Assembly: GCF_001458395.1 (NCBI RefSeq)
Contig: NZ_CYSR01000011.1
Location: 124,001 to 188,000 of the forward strand
Reading direction: 5' to 3'
Length of the DNA stretch: 64,000 nucleotides
Source: Leisingera aquaemixtae
Lineage (GTDB): Bacteria; Pseudomonadota; Alphaproteobacteria; Rhodobacterales; Rhodobacteraceae
The number at the start of each line of letters is the position of its first letter. The stretch's first letter is position 1. Shown here piece by piece: positions 18,194-27,216 of the stretch. The notes below the pieces were generated by a model that saw nothing but the letters and a program-made list of their open reading frames with translations, had not been told where the DNA came from and searched no databases. Position numbers and translations under genes: made by a program.

Positions 18194-19672
18194 CTACTCC
18201 GCCCAGCTGACCGCCGTCAGGTCGATGGCTGCCGTGGGCGCATTCTCCCACAGGCCCTGCAGCCCGGCCTTGGCCACCCCCAGCTTGGCCAGCTGGAACA
18301 GGTAGCCATTGACGTAATCCGCCGCGATCATCTCCTGCGCGTCCTGCAGCAGCGCGGTGCGGCTGTCCGGGCCGGTGGTCGCGGTCAGCCGGTTCATCAG
18401 CTCCTGAAGCGCCTTGCTGTCGTACTGGAAATAATACTCGGGCCGGGCATAGATGCCGATGTCCATCGGCTCGGTATGGCTGACGATGGTCAGGCCAAAG
18501 CTCTTGCCGTTGAACACGCTTTCCAGCCATTGCGCCCATTCGACGTTGATGATCTCGGCCTTGATGCCGACAGCGGCCAGCTGCGCCGCGATGATCTCGC
18601 CGCCGCGCCGCGCATAAGACGGCGGCGGCAGGTGCAGGGTGGTCTCAAACCCCTCCGGGAACCCGGCCTCCGCCAGCAGCGCCTTGGCCTGCTCCGGGTC
18701 ATGGGCGGACATGCCGGTCAGGTCCTTGTAGGCCGGGTGGTGCGGCGCAAAGTGCGTGCCGATCGGGGTGCCGTAGCCGAACATCGCGCCGTCGATGATC
18801 GCCTGCCGGTCGATGGCATGAGCAACCGCCTGGCGCACCCGGATATCGTCAAACGGCGGCAGCTTGTTGTTGATGGACAGAATCGTCTCGCCCTCGGTCG
18901 AGCCGACCAGCACCTGAAACCGCGGGTCGGCCTCGAACTGCGGCAGGTTCTCCGGCGCCGGGAAGTTGTCGAAGGCGTCGATATCCTCCGCCATCATCGC
19001 AGCGAAGGCGGCAGTCGGGTCGGAGATGAACTTGAAGGTGGCCGAGGCCAGCGCCGGCTGCTCGCCCCAGTAATCCGGGTTGCGCGCCAGCGTGATGCGG
19101 TCGCCTTGCACCCACTCCTGGAAGGTATAGGCGCCGGTGCCGACCGGATTGCTCTTGATGCCCTCAATGCTCTCCGGCGCCACGATCACCGCGTCGCCCC
19201 AGGCAAGGTTGAACAGCAGGCTGCCGTTCGGTGCCGCCAGGGTGATCCGCACGGTCTGCGGGTCCACCGCCTCGACCGAGGCGATCCCGTCAAACAGCGC
19301 CTTCTGCGCATTGGTGCTGTCCTCGGCGCGGGCGCGGTCGAGCGAGAATTTCACGTCCTCCGCATCCATTGCGCTGCCATCGTGAAAGGTGACGCCTTGG
19401 CGCAGCTTGAAGGTGTAGACGGTGCCGTCTTCTGAAATTTCCCAGCTCTCGGCGAGGCCGGGAACCACCGACCCATCGCCCATGAAACGGGTCAGCCCCT
19501 CGAAAATATTGGTGTAGACAACCGAGTCGATGGCCTGCGCGGCGGCGCTGGTCGGGTCCAGATGCGGCGGCTCCAGCTGCATGGCGATGGTGACGCTGTC
19601 CTTGGCCCAGGCGCCGCCGGCGGCCAGGGCCAGTGCGGAACCTGCCGCAAAAACAAATGATTTCAGTGCCAT
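18194..19672 (-). CDS. ABC transporter substrate-binding protein, family 5 (dipeptide type)
   Basis: The 492-residue protein is an exported binding protein of the SBP_bac_5 family that delivers peptides, or other small ligands such as opines and amines, to DppBCDF-type importers. It has a signal peptide (residues 1-21, AAGGAWA). Motifs include LDPTSAAAQAIDSVVYTNIFEGL and YTFKLRQGVTFHDGSAMDAEDV. The ATG at 19672 is supported by GGGGAG seven bases upstream. It is separated from its likely permease and ATPase genes by the opposite-strand acuC-like gene. Confidence 0.93.
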   Translation of the reverse strand: MALKSFVFAAGSALALAAGGAWAKDSVTIAMQLEPPHLDPTSAAAQAIDSVVYTNIFEGLTRFMGDGSVVPGLAESWEISEDGTVYTFKLRQGVTFHDGSAMDAEDVKFSLDRARAEDSTNAQKALFDGIASVEAVDPQTVRITLAAPNGSLLFNLAWGDAVIVAPESIEGIKSNPVGTGAYTFQEWVQGDRITLARNPDYWGEQPALASATFKFISDPTAAFAAMMAEDIDAFDNFPAPENLPQFEADPRFQVLVGSTEGETILSINNKLPPFDDIRVRQAVAHAIDRQAIIDGAMFGYGTPIGTHFAPHHPAYKDLTGMSAHDPEQAKALLAEAGFPEGFETTLHLPPPSYARRGGEIIAAQLAAVGIKAEIINVEWAQWLESVFNGKSFGLTIVSHTEPMDIGIYARPEYYFQYDSKALQELMNRLTATTGPDSRTALLQDAQEMIAADYVNGYLFQLAKLGVAKAGLQGLWENAPTAAIDLTAVSWAE

Positions 19673-19836
19673 TGAAGAACTCCCCGTGTACAATCTGCGG
19701 GCCGTGTGCGGCGCCTATTGGAAACGAGTTTCCCTGTTTCCCATGCGTAATCAAGGGCGGGGGACATTTCGCCCACTGGAAGCACGCGGCGTAAATTGAT
19801 AACCCGTGCCCACTTTTAAACCGCGGACAGGAAGCC

Positions 19837-20682
19837 ATGAGCGCAACAGCCAAGAAACAGGCGCCCAACGCCGAAGACATCCGGGCCCGCAAGGGCGGCA
19901 CCCCGCTGGTGAGCCTCACGGCCTATACCACGCCGATGGCGCGGCTGATGGACAAGCACTGCGACTTCGTGCTGGTCGGCGACAGCGTCGGCATGGTCCT
20001 GCACGGGCTGACCTCCACCCTGGGCGTCACCATGGAGATGATGATCCTGCACGGCCAGGCGGTCGCGCGCGGCCTCAGCCAGGCGATGCTGGTGATCGAC
20101 ATGCCCTTCGGCAGTTACGAGGAAGGCCCGCAGCAGGCGTTCCGCAACGCCGCCCGGCTGATGGCCGAGACCGGCTGCGCCGCGGTCAAGCTGGAAGGCG
20201 GCGTCGAGATGGCCGAGACCATCCGCTTCCTGGTCAAGCGCGGCATTCCGGTGATGGCCCACATCGGCCTGACGCCGCAGTCGATCAACACCCTGGGCGG
20301 CTACAAGGTGCAGGGCCGCGATGCGCAAGCCGACGCCGTGCTGGCCGACGCTCGCGCGGTGGCCGGGGCCGGCGCGTTCTCCGTGGTGCTGGAGAAGGTG
20401 CCGCAGAAACTGGCCGACAAGATCACCGCTGAGGTCGCGATTCCCACCATCGGCATCGGCGCCAGCGCGGGCTGCGACGGGCAGATCCTGGTGGTTGATG
20501 ACATGCTGGGCTTCTTCACCGCCTTCAAACCGAAATTCGTGAAACGCTACGCCGATCTTGGCCCGCTGGCAGAGGCAGGCATCGCCGAATACGCCGCCGA
20601 CGTGCGGGCGCGCGCCTTCCCCGGGGCGGAGCATGTCTTTGCCGACCAGGCCCCGGCGGCCAAGACCCCCTCCAAAGGATGA
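19837..20682 (+). CDS. panB: 3-methyl-2-oxobutanoate hydroxymethyltransferase PanB
   Basis: PanB makes ketopantoate from 2-oxoisovalerate and methylene-tetrahydrofolate, the first committed step of pantothenate synthesis. The 281-residue protein shows [36 protein letters not shown], the VKLEGG metal/substrate region, HIGLTPQS and IPTIGIGAS. Length is slightly longer than E. coli PanB owing to the C-terminus. Its stop overlaps an ATG at 20679, just ahead of panC, so the two are coupled. Confidence 0.97.
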   Translation: MSATAKKQAPNAEDIRARKGGTPLVSLTAYTTPMARLMDKHCDFVLVGDSVGMVLHGLTSTLGVTMEMMILHGQAVARGLSQAMLVIDMPFGSYEEGPQQAFRNAARLMAETGCAAVKLEGGVEMAETIRFLVKRGIPVMAHIGLTPQSINTLGGYKVQGRDAQADAVLADARAVAGAGAFSVVLEKVPQKLADKITAEVAIPTIGIGASAGCDGQILVVDDMLGFFTAFKPKFVKRYADLGPLAEAGIAEYAADVRARAFPGAEHVFADQAPAAKTPSKG

Positions 20683-20690
20683 CTGCTGAC

Positions 20691-21551
20691 ATGACTGCCC
20701 CGATCCTGCGCCGTCTGGCTGACCTGCGCGCCAAGACGGCTGAATGGCGCAGCAATGGCGAAACCATCGGCCTGGTGCCGACCATGGGGGCGCTGCACGC
20801 CGGCCACATGTCGCTGGTGGAGGCCGCCAATCAGGCCTGCGACCGGGTGATCGTGACCATTTTCGTGAACCCCAAGCAGTTCAACAACGCCGAGGATCTG
20901 GCGAATTACCCGCGCACCGAAACCGAAGACGCGGAAAAGCTCGCCCCCTACGGCGTCGATCTGATCTATGTCCCGGACCCGGACCAGATCTACCCCGGCG
21001 GCTATGCCACCAATGTCTCTGTCGGCGGCAGCATCACGGATGTGATGGAAGGCCCCTTCCGCCCCGGCCATTTCGACGGGGTGGCGACGGTGGTCGCCAA
21101 GCTGTTCCTGCAGACCGGCGCGGATCAGGCGTTCTTTGGCCAGAAGGATTACCAGCAGCTGATGGTGGTGACCCGCATGGCCCGCGATCTGGACATCCCG
21201 ATCACGGTCCACGGCTGCGAAACCGTGCGCGAGCCGTCGGGCCTTGCCATGTCCTCGCGTAATCTGCGCCTGTCGCCGGAGGCGCTGGCCAAGGCCGCCG
21301 CTCTGAATGCGGAGATGCGCAAGGCTGCCGCCGAAGCCTCCGCAGGCATGCCTTGGCCGCCGCTGGAAGCCGCCGCGCGCAAGGCGCTGGCACAGGCGGG
21401 TTTCGGCGATGTCGAATACTTCGACCTGCGCTGCGCCGAAACGCTGGAGGCGCTGGGGACCCCCTCCCGTCCCGCCCGCCTGCTGGCCGCCGCCTGGATG
21501 GACGGGATCCGGCTGATCGACAATATCGACGTGCCACAGAAGCAATCCTGA
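20691..21551 (+). CDS. panC: Pantothenate synthetase PanC
   Basis: PanC condenses pantoate and beta-alanine using ATP. The 286-residue protein has the nucleotide-binding VPTMGALHAGHMSLV, TIFVNPKQF, FGQKDYQQL and the MSSRN motif. The start could be ATG 20679, which overlaps the panB stop, or ATG 20691. The latter is preferred because AAAGGA lies just upstream and the conserved MTAPILR start follows. panD is not in the window. Confidence 0.96.
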   Translation: MTAPILRRLADLRAKTAEWRSNGETIGLVPTMGALHAGHMSLVEAANQACDRVIVTIFVNPKQFNNAEDLANYPRTETEDAEKLAPYGVDLIYVPDPDQIYPGGYATNVSVGGSITDVMEGPFRPGHFDGVATVVAKLFLQTGADQAFFGQKDYQQLMVVTRMARDLDIPITVHGCETVREPSGLAMSSRNLRLSPEALAKAAALNAEMRKAAAEASAGMPWPPLEAAARKALAQAGFGDVEYFDLRCAETLEALGTPSRPARLLAAAWMDGIRLIDNIDVPQKQS

Positions 21552-21587
21552 AGGCTCACGCGCAGCCAGGTCTGCATAGATTAACCA

Positions 21588-21668
21588 AGGGCGGCGCCTG
21601 ACCCTGGGCGGGTGCGAAGCGCCCTCCCGCGGGGAGGATCGGGCGCCGCCCGGCGGTGCCGCCGGGCG
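21588..21668 (-). repeat. Palindromic repeat family A, copy 3 (inverted)
   Basis: Read on the minus strand, this copy has the 20-bp palindrome GCCCGGCGG-ca-CCGCCGGGC (21648-21667), then GGCGCCCG, CTCCCC-GCGG-GAGGGCGCTTCGC and a closing GGCGCCGCCC. It lies 37 bp after panC and may terminate the panBC message. The first palindrome alone recurs at 33661-33680. Confidence 0.7.
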
Positions 21669-21777
21669 AAGGTGCCGATGTTTCCGGAAGTTCCTCAACT
21701 AAATTCTTAGTAGGGGCTGGCAGCGGTAACACGTTTGCGTTTATGCTCTCCGGTCAGAGGAGACTGGAGGGCAGCAG

Positions 21778-23268
21778 ATGACCTATATTCTGGCAATTGA
21801 TCAGGGCACCACGTCGACCCGGGCAATCCTGTTTGATGCGGGAATGCAGGTCGCGGGCACCGCCCAGCAGGAGTTTACCCAGCACTACCCGCAGGCGGGC
21901 TGGGTGGAGCATGACCCGGAGGAGATCTGGGGCACCACGGTCGCGGTCTGCCGCAAGGTGATGGCGGATCTGGATGTCTCCGCTGCGGATATTGCGGGCA
22001 TCGGCATCACCAATCAGCGCGAAACCACCGTGGTCTGGGACAAAACCAGCGGCAAGGCGGTTCACAACGCCATCGTCTGGCAGGACCGCCGCACCGCCGC
22101 CATCTGCGAGCAGCTGCGCCAGGCGGGCCACGCGGACATGGTGGCCGACCGCACCGGGCTGCTGCTGGACCCCTATTTCTCCGGCACCAAGGTGAAATGG
22201 ATCCTCGACACCGTGCCGGGCGCGCGCGACCGGGCGGCGGCGGGGGATCTCCTGTTCGGCACCGTCGACAGCTTCCTGATCTGGCGCCTGACCGGCGGCG
22301 CCTCCCACGTGACGGATGCAACCAATGCCGCGCGCACGCTGATGTATGACATCCGCAAGGGCCGCTGGAGCCGCACCATCAGCGATCTGCTGGACGTGCC
22401 GCAGCAGATGCTGCCGGAGGTGAAGGACAGCGCGGCAGATTTCGGCACCACCGATCCGGAAATCCTGGGCGGGCCGGTCCCGATCCTGGGGGTGGCGGGC
22501 GACCAGCAGGCGGCCACCATCGGCCAGGCCTGTTTCCAGCCGGGGATGATGAAATCCACCTACGGGACGGGCTGCTTTGCGCTCTTGAACACCGGGGATG
22601 AGCCGGTGGTGTCAAAGAACCGGATGCTGACCACCATCGCCTATCAGCTGGACGGCAAGCCGACCTATGCGCTGGAGGGCTCGATCTTCATCGCCGGCGC
22701 GGCGGTGCAATGGCTGCGCGACGGGCTGGGCATCATCGAACAGGCGTCGGATTCGGGCGAACTGGCCCTGCGCGCCGATCCGGGCCAGGATGTGATCCTG
22801 GTGCCCGCCTTCACTGGCCTCGGCGCACCCTATTGGGAGCCGGAGTGCCGCGGCGGCATGTTCGGCCTCACCCGCAACTCCGGCCCGGCAGAGCTTGCCC
22901 GCGCGGCGCTGCAAAGCGTCGCCTACCAGACCCGCGATCTCTATGAGGCGATGCGGGCGGACTGGGAGGACGACAGCCACCACACCGTGACCCTGCGCGT
23001 CGATGGCGGCATGAGCGCCAGCGACTGGACCATGCAGAGCCTGTCGGACATCCTGGGCGCCGCCGTCGACCGCCCGGTGATGCAGGAAACCACCGCGCTG
23101 GGCGCCGCCTGGCTGGCGGGGATGCGGGCCGGGATCTACCCGGACCAGACCGGCTTTGCCGACACCTGGAAGCTCGACCGCCAGTTCGCGCCGCTGATGC
23201 AGCCCGCCGCGCGCGAAGCCGCCTACGGGCGCTGGCAGCGCGCGGTGCAGGCCGTGATCGGCGTCTAA
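21778..23268 (+). CDS. glpK: Glycerol kinase GlpK
   Basis: GlpK phosphorylates glycerol to sn-glycerol 3-phosphate with ATP. The 496-residue FGGY kinase has [10 protein letters not shown] at the N-terminus, [13 protein letters not shown], the IVWQDRRTA glycerol-binding region, GVAGDQQAA (catalytic Asp) and [24 protein letters not shown] precedes the ATG. No glpF, glpD or glpR gene is adjacent, so it seems to stand alone here. It is followed by a family B repeat. Confidence 0.97.
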   Translation: MTYILAIDQGTTSTRAILFDAGMQVAGTAQQEFTQHYPQAGWVEHDPEEIWGTTVAVCRKVMADLDVSAADIAGIGITNQRETTVVWDKTSGKAVHNAIVWQDRRTAAICEQLRQAGHADMVADRTGLLLDPYFSGTKVKWILDTVPGARDRAAAGDLLFGTVDSFLIWRLTGGASHVTDATNAARTLMYDIRKGRWSRTISDLLDVPQQMLPEVKDSAADFGTTDPEILGGPVPILGVAGDQQAATIGQACFQPGMMKSTYGTGCFALLNTGDEPVVSKNRMLTTIAYQLDGKPTYALEGSIFIAGAAVQWLRDGLGIIEQASDSGELALRADPGQDVILVPAFTGLGAPYWEPECRGGMFGLTRNSGPAELARAALQSVAYQTRDLYEAMRADWEDDSHHTVTLRVDGGMSASDWTMQSLSDILGAAVDRPVMQETTALGAAWLAGMRAGIYPDQTGFADTWKLDRQFAPLMQPAAREAAYGRWQRAVQAVIGV

Positions 23269-23280
23269 AGCAGCAGGCGG

Positions 23281-23354
23281 GCGGCTCCCGCCTGTTCTGC
23301 GGCATTCAAAGAATGCGCCTCACAGTTGGGCGTGGCGCCGCGCTTTGCGCGGCG
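23281..23354 (+). repeat. Palindromic repeat family B, copy 1
   Basis: The modules are GGCTCCCGCC, a CGGCATTC-aaa-GAATGCG hairpin, CAGTTGGGC, then a GCGCCGCGC-ttt-GCGCGGCG hairpin. Six copies of this layout are seen in the window. It begins 12 bp after the glpK stop. The rest of the gap to 23506 holds a second hairpin (TTTCAGGGCAG/CTGCCCTGAAA, about 23379-23401) and no gene. Confidence 0.75.
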
Positions 23355-23506
23355 TTCTCTTTTTGCTGAGAAGCGGTTTCAGGGCAGGGCTGCCCTGAAA
23401 CGCGCCTTGCCGAGGGTCCGTGCGCCCATCCGCGCCTCAAGGGTGAACCGTGCCTGCGGCACGGCGGCTGCGCCGCCCTTGACCCGCGGCCGGCCGCAGG
23501 CGTTCC

Positions 23507-24763
23507 CTAACCGACGCGGGCACCTGCCGGGATGGTAGCAGGGCGTGCATTCAGTTCCGCGATGGAGAAGCCCGCAATGGATTTGTACTTGGCGGCATGG
23601 GCGGCCAGCTCCGCCTGCGGGATCACCTCGCTGATGTCCCCGAAGTCTCCGCCGCAGAGGTCCTCGACCCGCTGCAGTACCCCGTCCGGCCCGCCGCCCG
23701 CGCGGTTGGCCAGGCCCACTGCCGTGGTCACCGGGCGCACGTCTGCCTCATAGGCCTCCAGCGCGGCGGCGCTGATGCCGTGCTCCAGCAGCTTGGCGCC
23801 GATCACCCGCGCGCCCACAATCGCCTGGCTGGCACCGTTTGACCCGACCGGATAGGTCGGATGCGCCGCGTCGCCCATAAGGGTGACGTTGCCATGCGTC
23901 CAGCGCGCCAGCGGGTCGCGGTCCACCATCGGATATTCATAAACCGCCTTCGCCCCGCGGATCAGGGCCGGGACGTCGATCCAATCAAACTGCCAATCCG
24001 CAAAATCCGGCAGGAACTCAGTGATATCCGCGGGCCGGTTCCAGTCCTCCCGCCGCCAGGGCGCGGAGGGGTCGAAACTCTTCTCCGCAATCCAGTTCAT
24101 CGTCACGCGGCCGTCCGCGTCCGGCGCTGAGATGGGATAGGCTACGAGGCGCAGATGGTCATGACCGATCATCGCCATCGCTGCGCCGCCCTTGAATGCG
24201 GGCGCTTTGGTGGTGGCGCGCCACAGGATGCGGCCGTTCCAGACCGGCGCGCCCTCATCCGGCACCATCTGCGCGCGCAGGGCAGAGTGGATGCCATCCG
24301 CCCCCACAACCAGCCCGCCGTCGATCCGCCGCCCGTCTGCCAGCAGCAGCGCCGCGCCGCCGTCCGTGTTCTCAAACCCCGCCGCCCGCGCGCCGGTTTC
24401 AATGCAATCCGCCCCCGCACGCTCCGCCAGCGCGCGGCAGAGCATCATCTGCAACGCCCCCCGGTGCACCGAATACTGCGGCCAGGCATAGCCCGCGCCG
24501 GTGCCGCGCGGCTCCTCCCAGATCGTCTTGCCCAGCTTGCTGTAAAACCCCAGCTGCCTTGTGCGGACGCCAATCGCGTCCAGCTCCGCCTCCAGCCCCA
24601 GATCGAACAGCTCGCGCACCGCATTGGGCTGCAGGTTGATGCCAGCCCCCATCGGCTTCAGCTCCCGCGCGGCCTCGAAGATGCGGAAGGGCACCCCGGC
24701 CTGCTGCAGGGTCAGCCCCAGGGTCAGCCCGGCAATGCCGCCGCCGGCGATGAGAATGGACAT
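23507..24763 (-). CDS. FAD-dependent aromatic hydroxylase-like monooxygenase
   Basis: This 418-residue flavoprotein belongs to the PHBH/salicylate-hydroxylase family. The Rossmann dinucleotide motif is at the N-terminus (GGGIAGLTLGLTLQQAG), the DG motif in the middle (VVGADGIHSALR) and the GD motif at about residue 290-310 (LMGDAAHPTYPVGSNGASQAI). The GSNGASQ variant recalls PhzS-like phenazine monooxygenases, though that is not enough to assign a substrate. The second ATG (24763) is chosen because GGGAG lies ten bases upstream. It is a single gene next to idi. Confidence 0.85.
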   Translation of the reverse strand: MSILIAGGGIAGLTLGLTLQQAGVPFRIFEAARELKPMGAGINLQPNAVRELFDLGLEAELDAIGVRTRQLGFYSKLGKTIWEEPRGTGAGYAWPQYSVHRGALQMMLCRALAERAGADCIETGARAAGFENTDGGAALLLADGRRIDGGLVVGADGIHSALRAQMVPDEGAPVWNGRILWRATTKAPAFKGGAAMAMIGHDHLRLVAYPISAPDADGRVTMNWIAEKSFDPSAPWRREDWNRPADITEFLPDFADWQFDWIDVPALIRGAKAVYEYPMVDRDPLARWTHGNVTLMGDAAHPTYPVGSNGASQAIVGARVIGAKLLEHGISAAALEAYEADVRPVTTAVGLANRAGGGPDGVLQRVEDLCGGDFGDISEVIPQAELAAHAAKYKSIAGFSIAELNARPATIPAGARVG

Positions 24764-24841
24764 GATAAGCATACTCCCTAATGGCGCGGGCAGATAACCA
24801 CGGCGCAGGCAGCAGGGCAAGCGGGCAGAGGCGGATTGAGG

Positions 24842-25384
24842 TCAGCGCCGTCCGGCGATGATCAGGTCGGGGCCAAAGATCACGTCGGCATAATTGTGCA
24901 GGTAGATCTTCAGCCAGGGGGTGAAGCGTTCAGGATGGCGGCTCACCTCTGCCAGCAGGTCGTGGTAGTCGACCCAGCGGGTCTCCATCACCTCATCCGG
25001 GTTGGGGGTGATCTTCAGCGGGCGGTGGGCGTGCGCCAGGAACACATCGACCGCTTCATGCTCCACCAGCCCGTTGCCGACATCGGCGCGGTATTCCAGG
25101 TGGTGGCGGAACTCCGGGTAAAGACCGGTGATCCCCAGCTCCTCCTGCATCCGCCGCACCGCGCAGGCCGAGGGCTGCTCCTCCCACATCGGGTGGGTGC
25201 AGCAGGTGTTCGCCCACAGGCCCGGAGTGTGGTATTTGCCCATCGCCCGGCGCTGCATCAGGATTTCCACGCCTTTCACCACAAAGACGGAAACCGCCTT
25301 GTGTTTCAGCCCGCGCTCATGTGCGGCGAGCTTGTCAACAGGTGTCAAATCGCCGTTCACCCAGGCGGGGATCATGTGGCTCAT
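24842..25384 (-). CDS. idi: Isopentenyl-diphosphate delta-isomerase, type 1
   Basis: Idi interconverts IPP and DMAPP for isoprenoid synthesis. The 180-residue Nudix-fold enzyme shows WANTCCTHP (active-site cysteine), MQEELGITG (Nudix-like metal-binding Glu) and a TRWVDYHDL stretch. It may start at the MSHM ATG (25384) or at the ATG three codons later. In related bacteria idi often lies with carotenoid or photosynthesis genes; none are seen here. Confidence 0.95.
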   Translation of the reverse strand: MSHMIPAWVNGDLTPVDKLAAHERGLKHKAVSVFVVKGVEILMQRRAMGKYHTPGLWANTCCTHPMWEEQPSACAVRRMQEELGITGLYPEFRHHLEYRADVGNGLVEHEAVDVFLAHAHRPLKITPNPDEVMETRWVDYHDLLAEVSRHPERFTPWLKIYLHNYADVIFGPDLIIAGRR

Positions 25385-25480
25385 ACTGTGTCCGTGACGT
25401 GGTTCCCTGGCCGGCCTGCCGCAAATGCGATGGCCTGGCTCTTACCGCTAACGCCTGCGGGTTGCGAAAGCAATTACGCG

Positions 25481-25510
25481 AAAAGCCGCGGCGAAAATGC
25501 CGCGGCTTTG
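25481..25510 (-). terminator. Terminator of the cytochrome c gene
   Basis: A perfect 11-bp stem (AAAGCCGCGGC / GCCGCGGCTTT) with a 6-base loop begins 28 bp after the cytochrome stop. Read on the minus strand it ends in CTTTTCG. It is nearly symmetric and might also serve a plus-strand transcript. Confidence 0.8.
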
Positions 25511-25537
25511 ATGCAATGCTTGCCGGAAATCCGGGCG

Positions 25538-25999
25538 TTATTCGGTGGCCGCTTCTGCGCTTTCCTCAGTTTCGGCACCCTCTGCCGGGGCCGGGCCGTG
25601 GCTGGCCAGGAAGGCATAGATGTCTTCGCCGCCCTTTTTCAAGCGGAAGGACATTTTCGACTTGGCTTTGGAATTGCCGGTTTCGGCCTGCAGGAACTTC
25701 TTGGGGTCGGTGGTGAAGCCAACGAATTTCTCTTCATCCCAGACCAGGCCCGCTTCGCCTGCGGCGGTCAGGTCATCGCTGTATTTGAAGTCTTCCACGC
25801 TGGCCGCGGCACGGCCGGCAACACCCCACAGGTTGGGGCCGGTCTTGCCGCCCTTGACGATCACGTCGCCGTCATCCGACACGACCATGTGGCAGGACTT
25901 GCATTTGTTGAACCCTTTCTCGCCAGCTTCGGGGTCGCCTTCGGCGAAGGCAGGGGCGGCGAGGAGGCCGAAAATGGCGGCTGTAACGAGAGGTTTCAT
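25538..25999 (-). CDS. Cytochrome c2-like monoheme protein
   Basis: This 153-residue exported class I cytochrome c has a signal peptide (1-19, AAPAFA). One heme site lies near the N-terminus of the mature protein (CKSCH). The GPNLWGVAGR region and an axial-ligand methionine candidate in KSKMSFRLKK follow. It resembles Rhodobacter cytochrome c2, the soluble electron carrier from the bc1 complex. The acidic C-terminal tail (PAEGAETEESAEAATE) is an extension. A terminator follows; the frame upstream of the ATG is not coding. Confidence 0.9.
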   Translation of the reverse strand: MKPLVTAAIFGLLAAPAFAEGDPEAGEKGFNKCKSCHMVVSDDGDVIVKGGKTGPNLWGVAGRAAASVEDFKYSDDLTAAGEAGLVWDEEKFVGFTTDPKKFLQAETGNSKAKSKMSFRLKKGGEDIYAFLASHGPAPAEGAETEESAEAATE

Positions 26000-26108
26000 A
26001 TTGCTTGCTCCGGTTATGAGTTGGCACGTGTGACTCATGATCCAATACCCGGCAGTGTCAACCGGCAGTTTGACGCGCATCAAAGTTCCGGCAGGAAACT
26101 GCGGCAAT

Positions 26109-27131
26109 TCAAGGCGCTGACCAGCAGGGCAGCAGATCTCCGGGTTCCGGGCGCGCGTGAAAGACCGCGCGGGCGATGGCCCGGCTGAGGCACAGGGCGG
26201 CGGCATGGCAGAGAGTGCCGAGTTCTGCGTCCGCAGCCTCCAGCACCCGCGCGCCGGTGCTGGCGGCAAACACCAGATCGCCATCGCCGGGGGAATGCGC
26301 CGGCACGATGGCGCGGCCGATGCCGTCATGGGCGGCGGTGGCCAGCCGCTGGCACTGCGCCTTGCTGAGCGCCGCATCGGTGGCGACGATGGCAATGGTG
26401 GTATTGGCGCGCTCCGGCGGCAGCGGCGCGCCGCCCAGGGTCTGGATCGCCTCGATCTTGCGGCTGTGCAGGCTGCGGCCCAGCCCGGCGGCCCGGTCCG
26501 GTCCGATCCCGCCGAATTCATCGCCGATCTCAAACGGGGCGGCCCAGAAATGCCGCTCGCCCGGCGTCGTGACGGCGCCCAGCGGATTGGCCGCCACCAG
26601 CGCGCCCACGGTAACGCCGCTCTCCAGCATTAGGGAGGCTGACCCCAGCCCGCCCTTCAGCATCGCAGTCAGCGCGCCGGTGCCGGCGCCGGCAGTGCCA
26701 AGGGTGAAGTCCTCTGCCGCCGCCTCAAACGCCGCCCGGCCCTGGGCGCGGTAGGGGTTCTGATCCCAGTCCTTGCTGCCGCCGTTCAGCAGATCAAACA
26801 GGATCGCGCCCGGCACCAGCGGCACCCGCGCAGGCCCGACCGGAAAGCCGCGGCCTTGGCCGTGCAGCGCATCCATCACGCCGGAACAGGCGTCGAGCCC
26901 GAAGGCAGAGCCGCCCGACAGCACCAGCGCGTCGATCCTGGCGACCGATTTGTCCGGCGCCAGCAGGTCCGTCTCCCGCGTGCCCGGCGCACCGCCCATC
27001 ACGTGGACTGAGGCGGTGAAGGGCGCGTCCGCGATCAGCACCGTGGTGCCCGACTTCAGCGCCGCGTCCTGGGCGTTGCCGACCAGGATGCCGGGCACGT
27101 CCGTGATCAGGTTCTTTGGGCCGGGGAGCAT
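26109..27131 (-). CDS. P1 (DmpA-type) peptidase family protein
   Basis: The 340-residue protein belongs to the DmpA/OAT Ntn-like family, whose members self-process into two chains before an internal serine or threonine and act as aminopeptidases. Seen motifs are LITDVPGILVGNAQD, ALVLSGGSAFGLDACSGVM and TLGTAGAGTGAL. GERANTTIAIVATDAALSKAQ contains the probable cleavage residue (NTTI). AAAGGA lies nine bases before the ATG at 27131. The true substrate is unknown. It is followed downstream by the cytochrome gene. Confidence 0.85.
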   Translation of the reverse strand: MLPGPKNLITDVPGILVGNAQDAALKSGTTVLIADAPFTASVHVMGGAPGTRETDLLAPDKSVARIDALVLSGGSAFGLDACSGVMDALHGQGRGFPVGPARVPLVPGAILFDLLNGGSKDWDQNPYRAQGRAAFEAAAEDFTLGTAGAGTGALTAMLKGGLGSASLMLESGVTVGALVAANPLGAVTTPGERHFWAAPFEIGDEFGGIGPDRAAGLGRSLHSRKIEAIQTLGGAPLPPERANTTIAIVATDAALSKAQCQRLATAAHDGIGRAIVPAHSPGDGDLVFAASTGARVLEAADAELGTLCHAAALCLSRAIARAVFHARPEPGDLLPCWSAP

Positions 27132-27173
27132 GGCGGGATGTCCTTTTGCTGAATGAAGCGCGCTGGCGCGCGC

Positions 27174-27205
27174 GGCCTCCGGCGGGAGTATTTCGGGAAA
27201 GATGA
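27174..27205 (+). repeat. Short conserved motif C, copy 2
   Basis: GGCCTCCGGC-GGGAGTATTTC-GGGAAAGATGAAA lies between the 3' end of the SDR gene and the 5' end of the P1 peptidase gene. It matches the copy at 11333-11361 apart from one or two bases. Confidence 0.6.
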
Positions 27206-27216
27206 AAACAGGGCCG

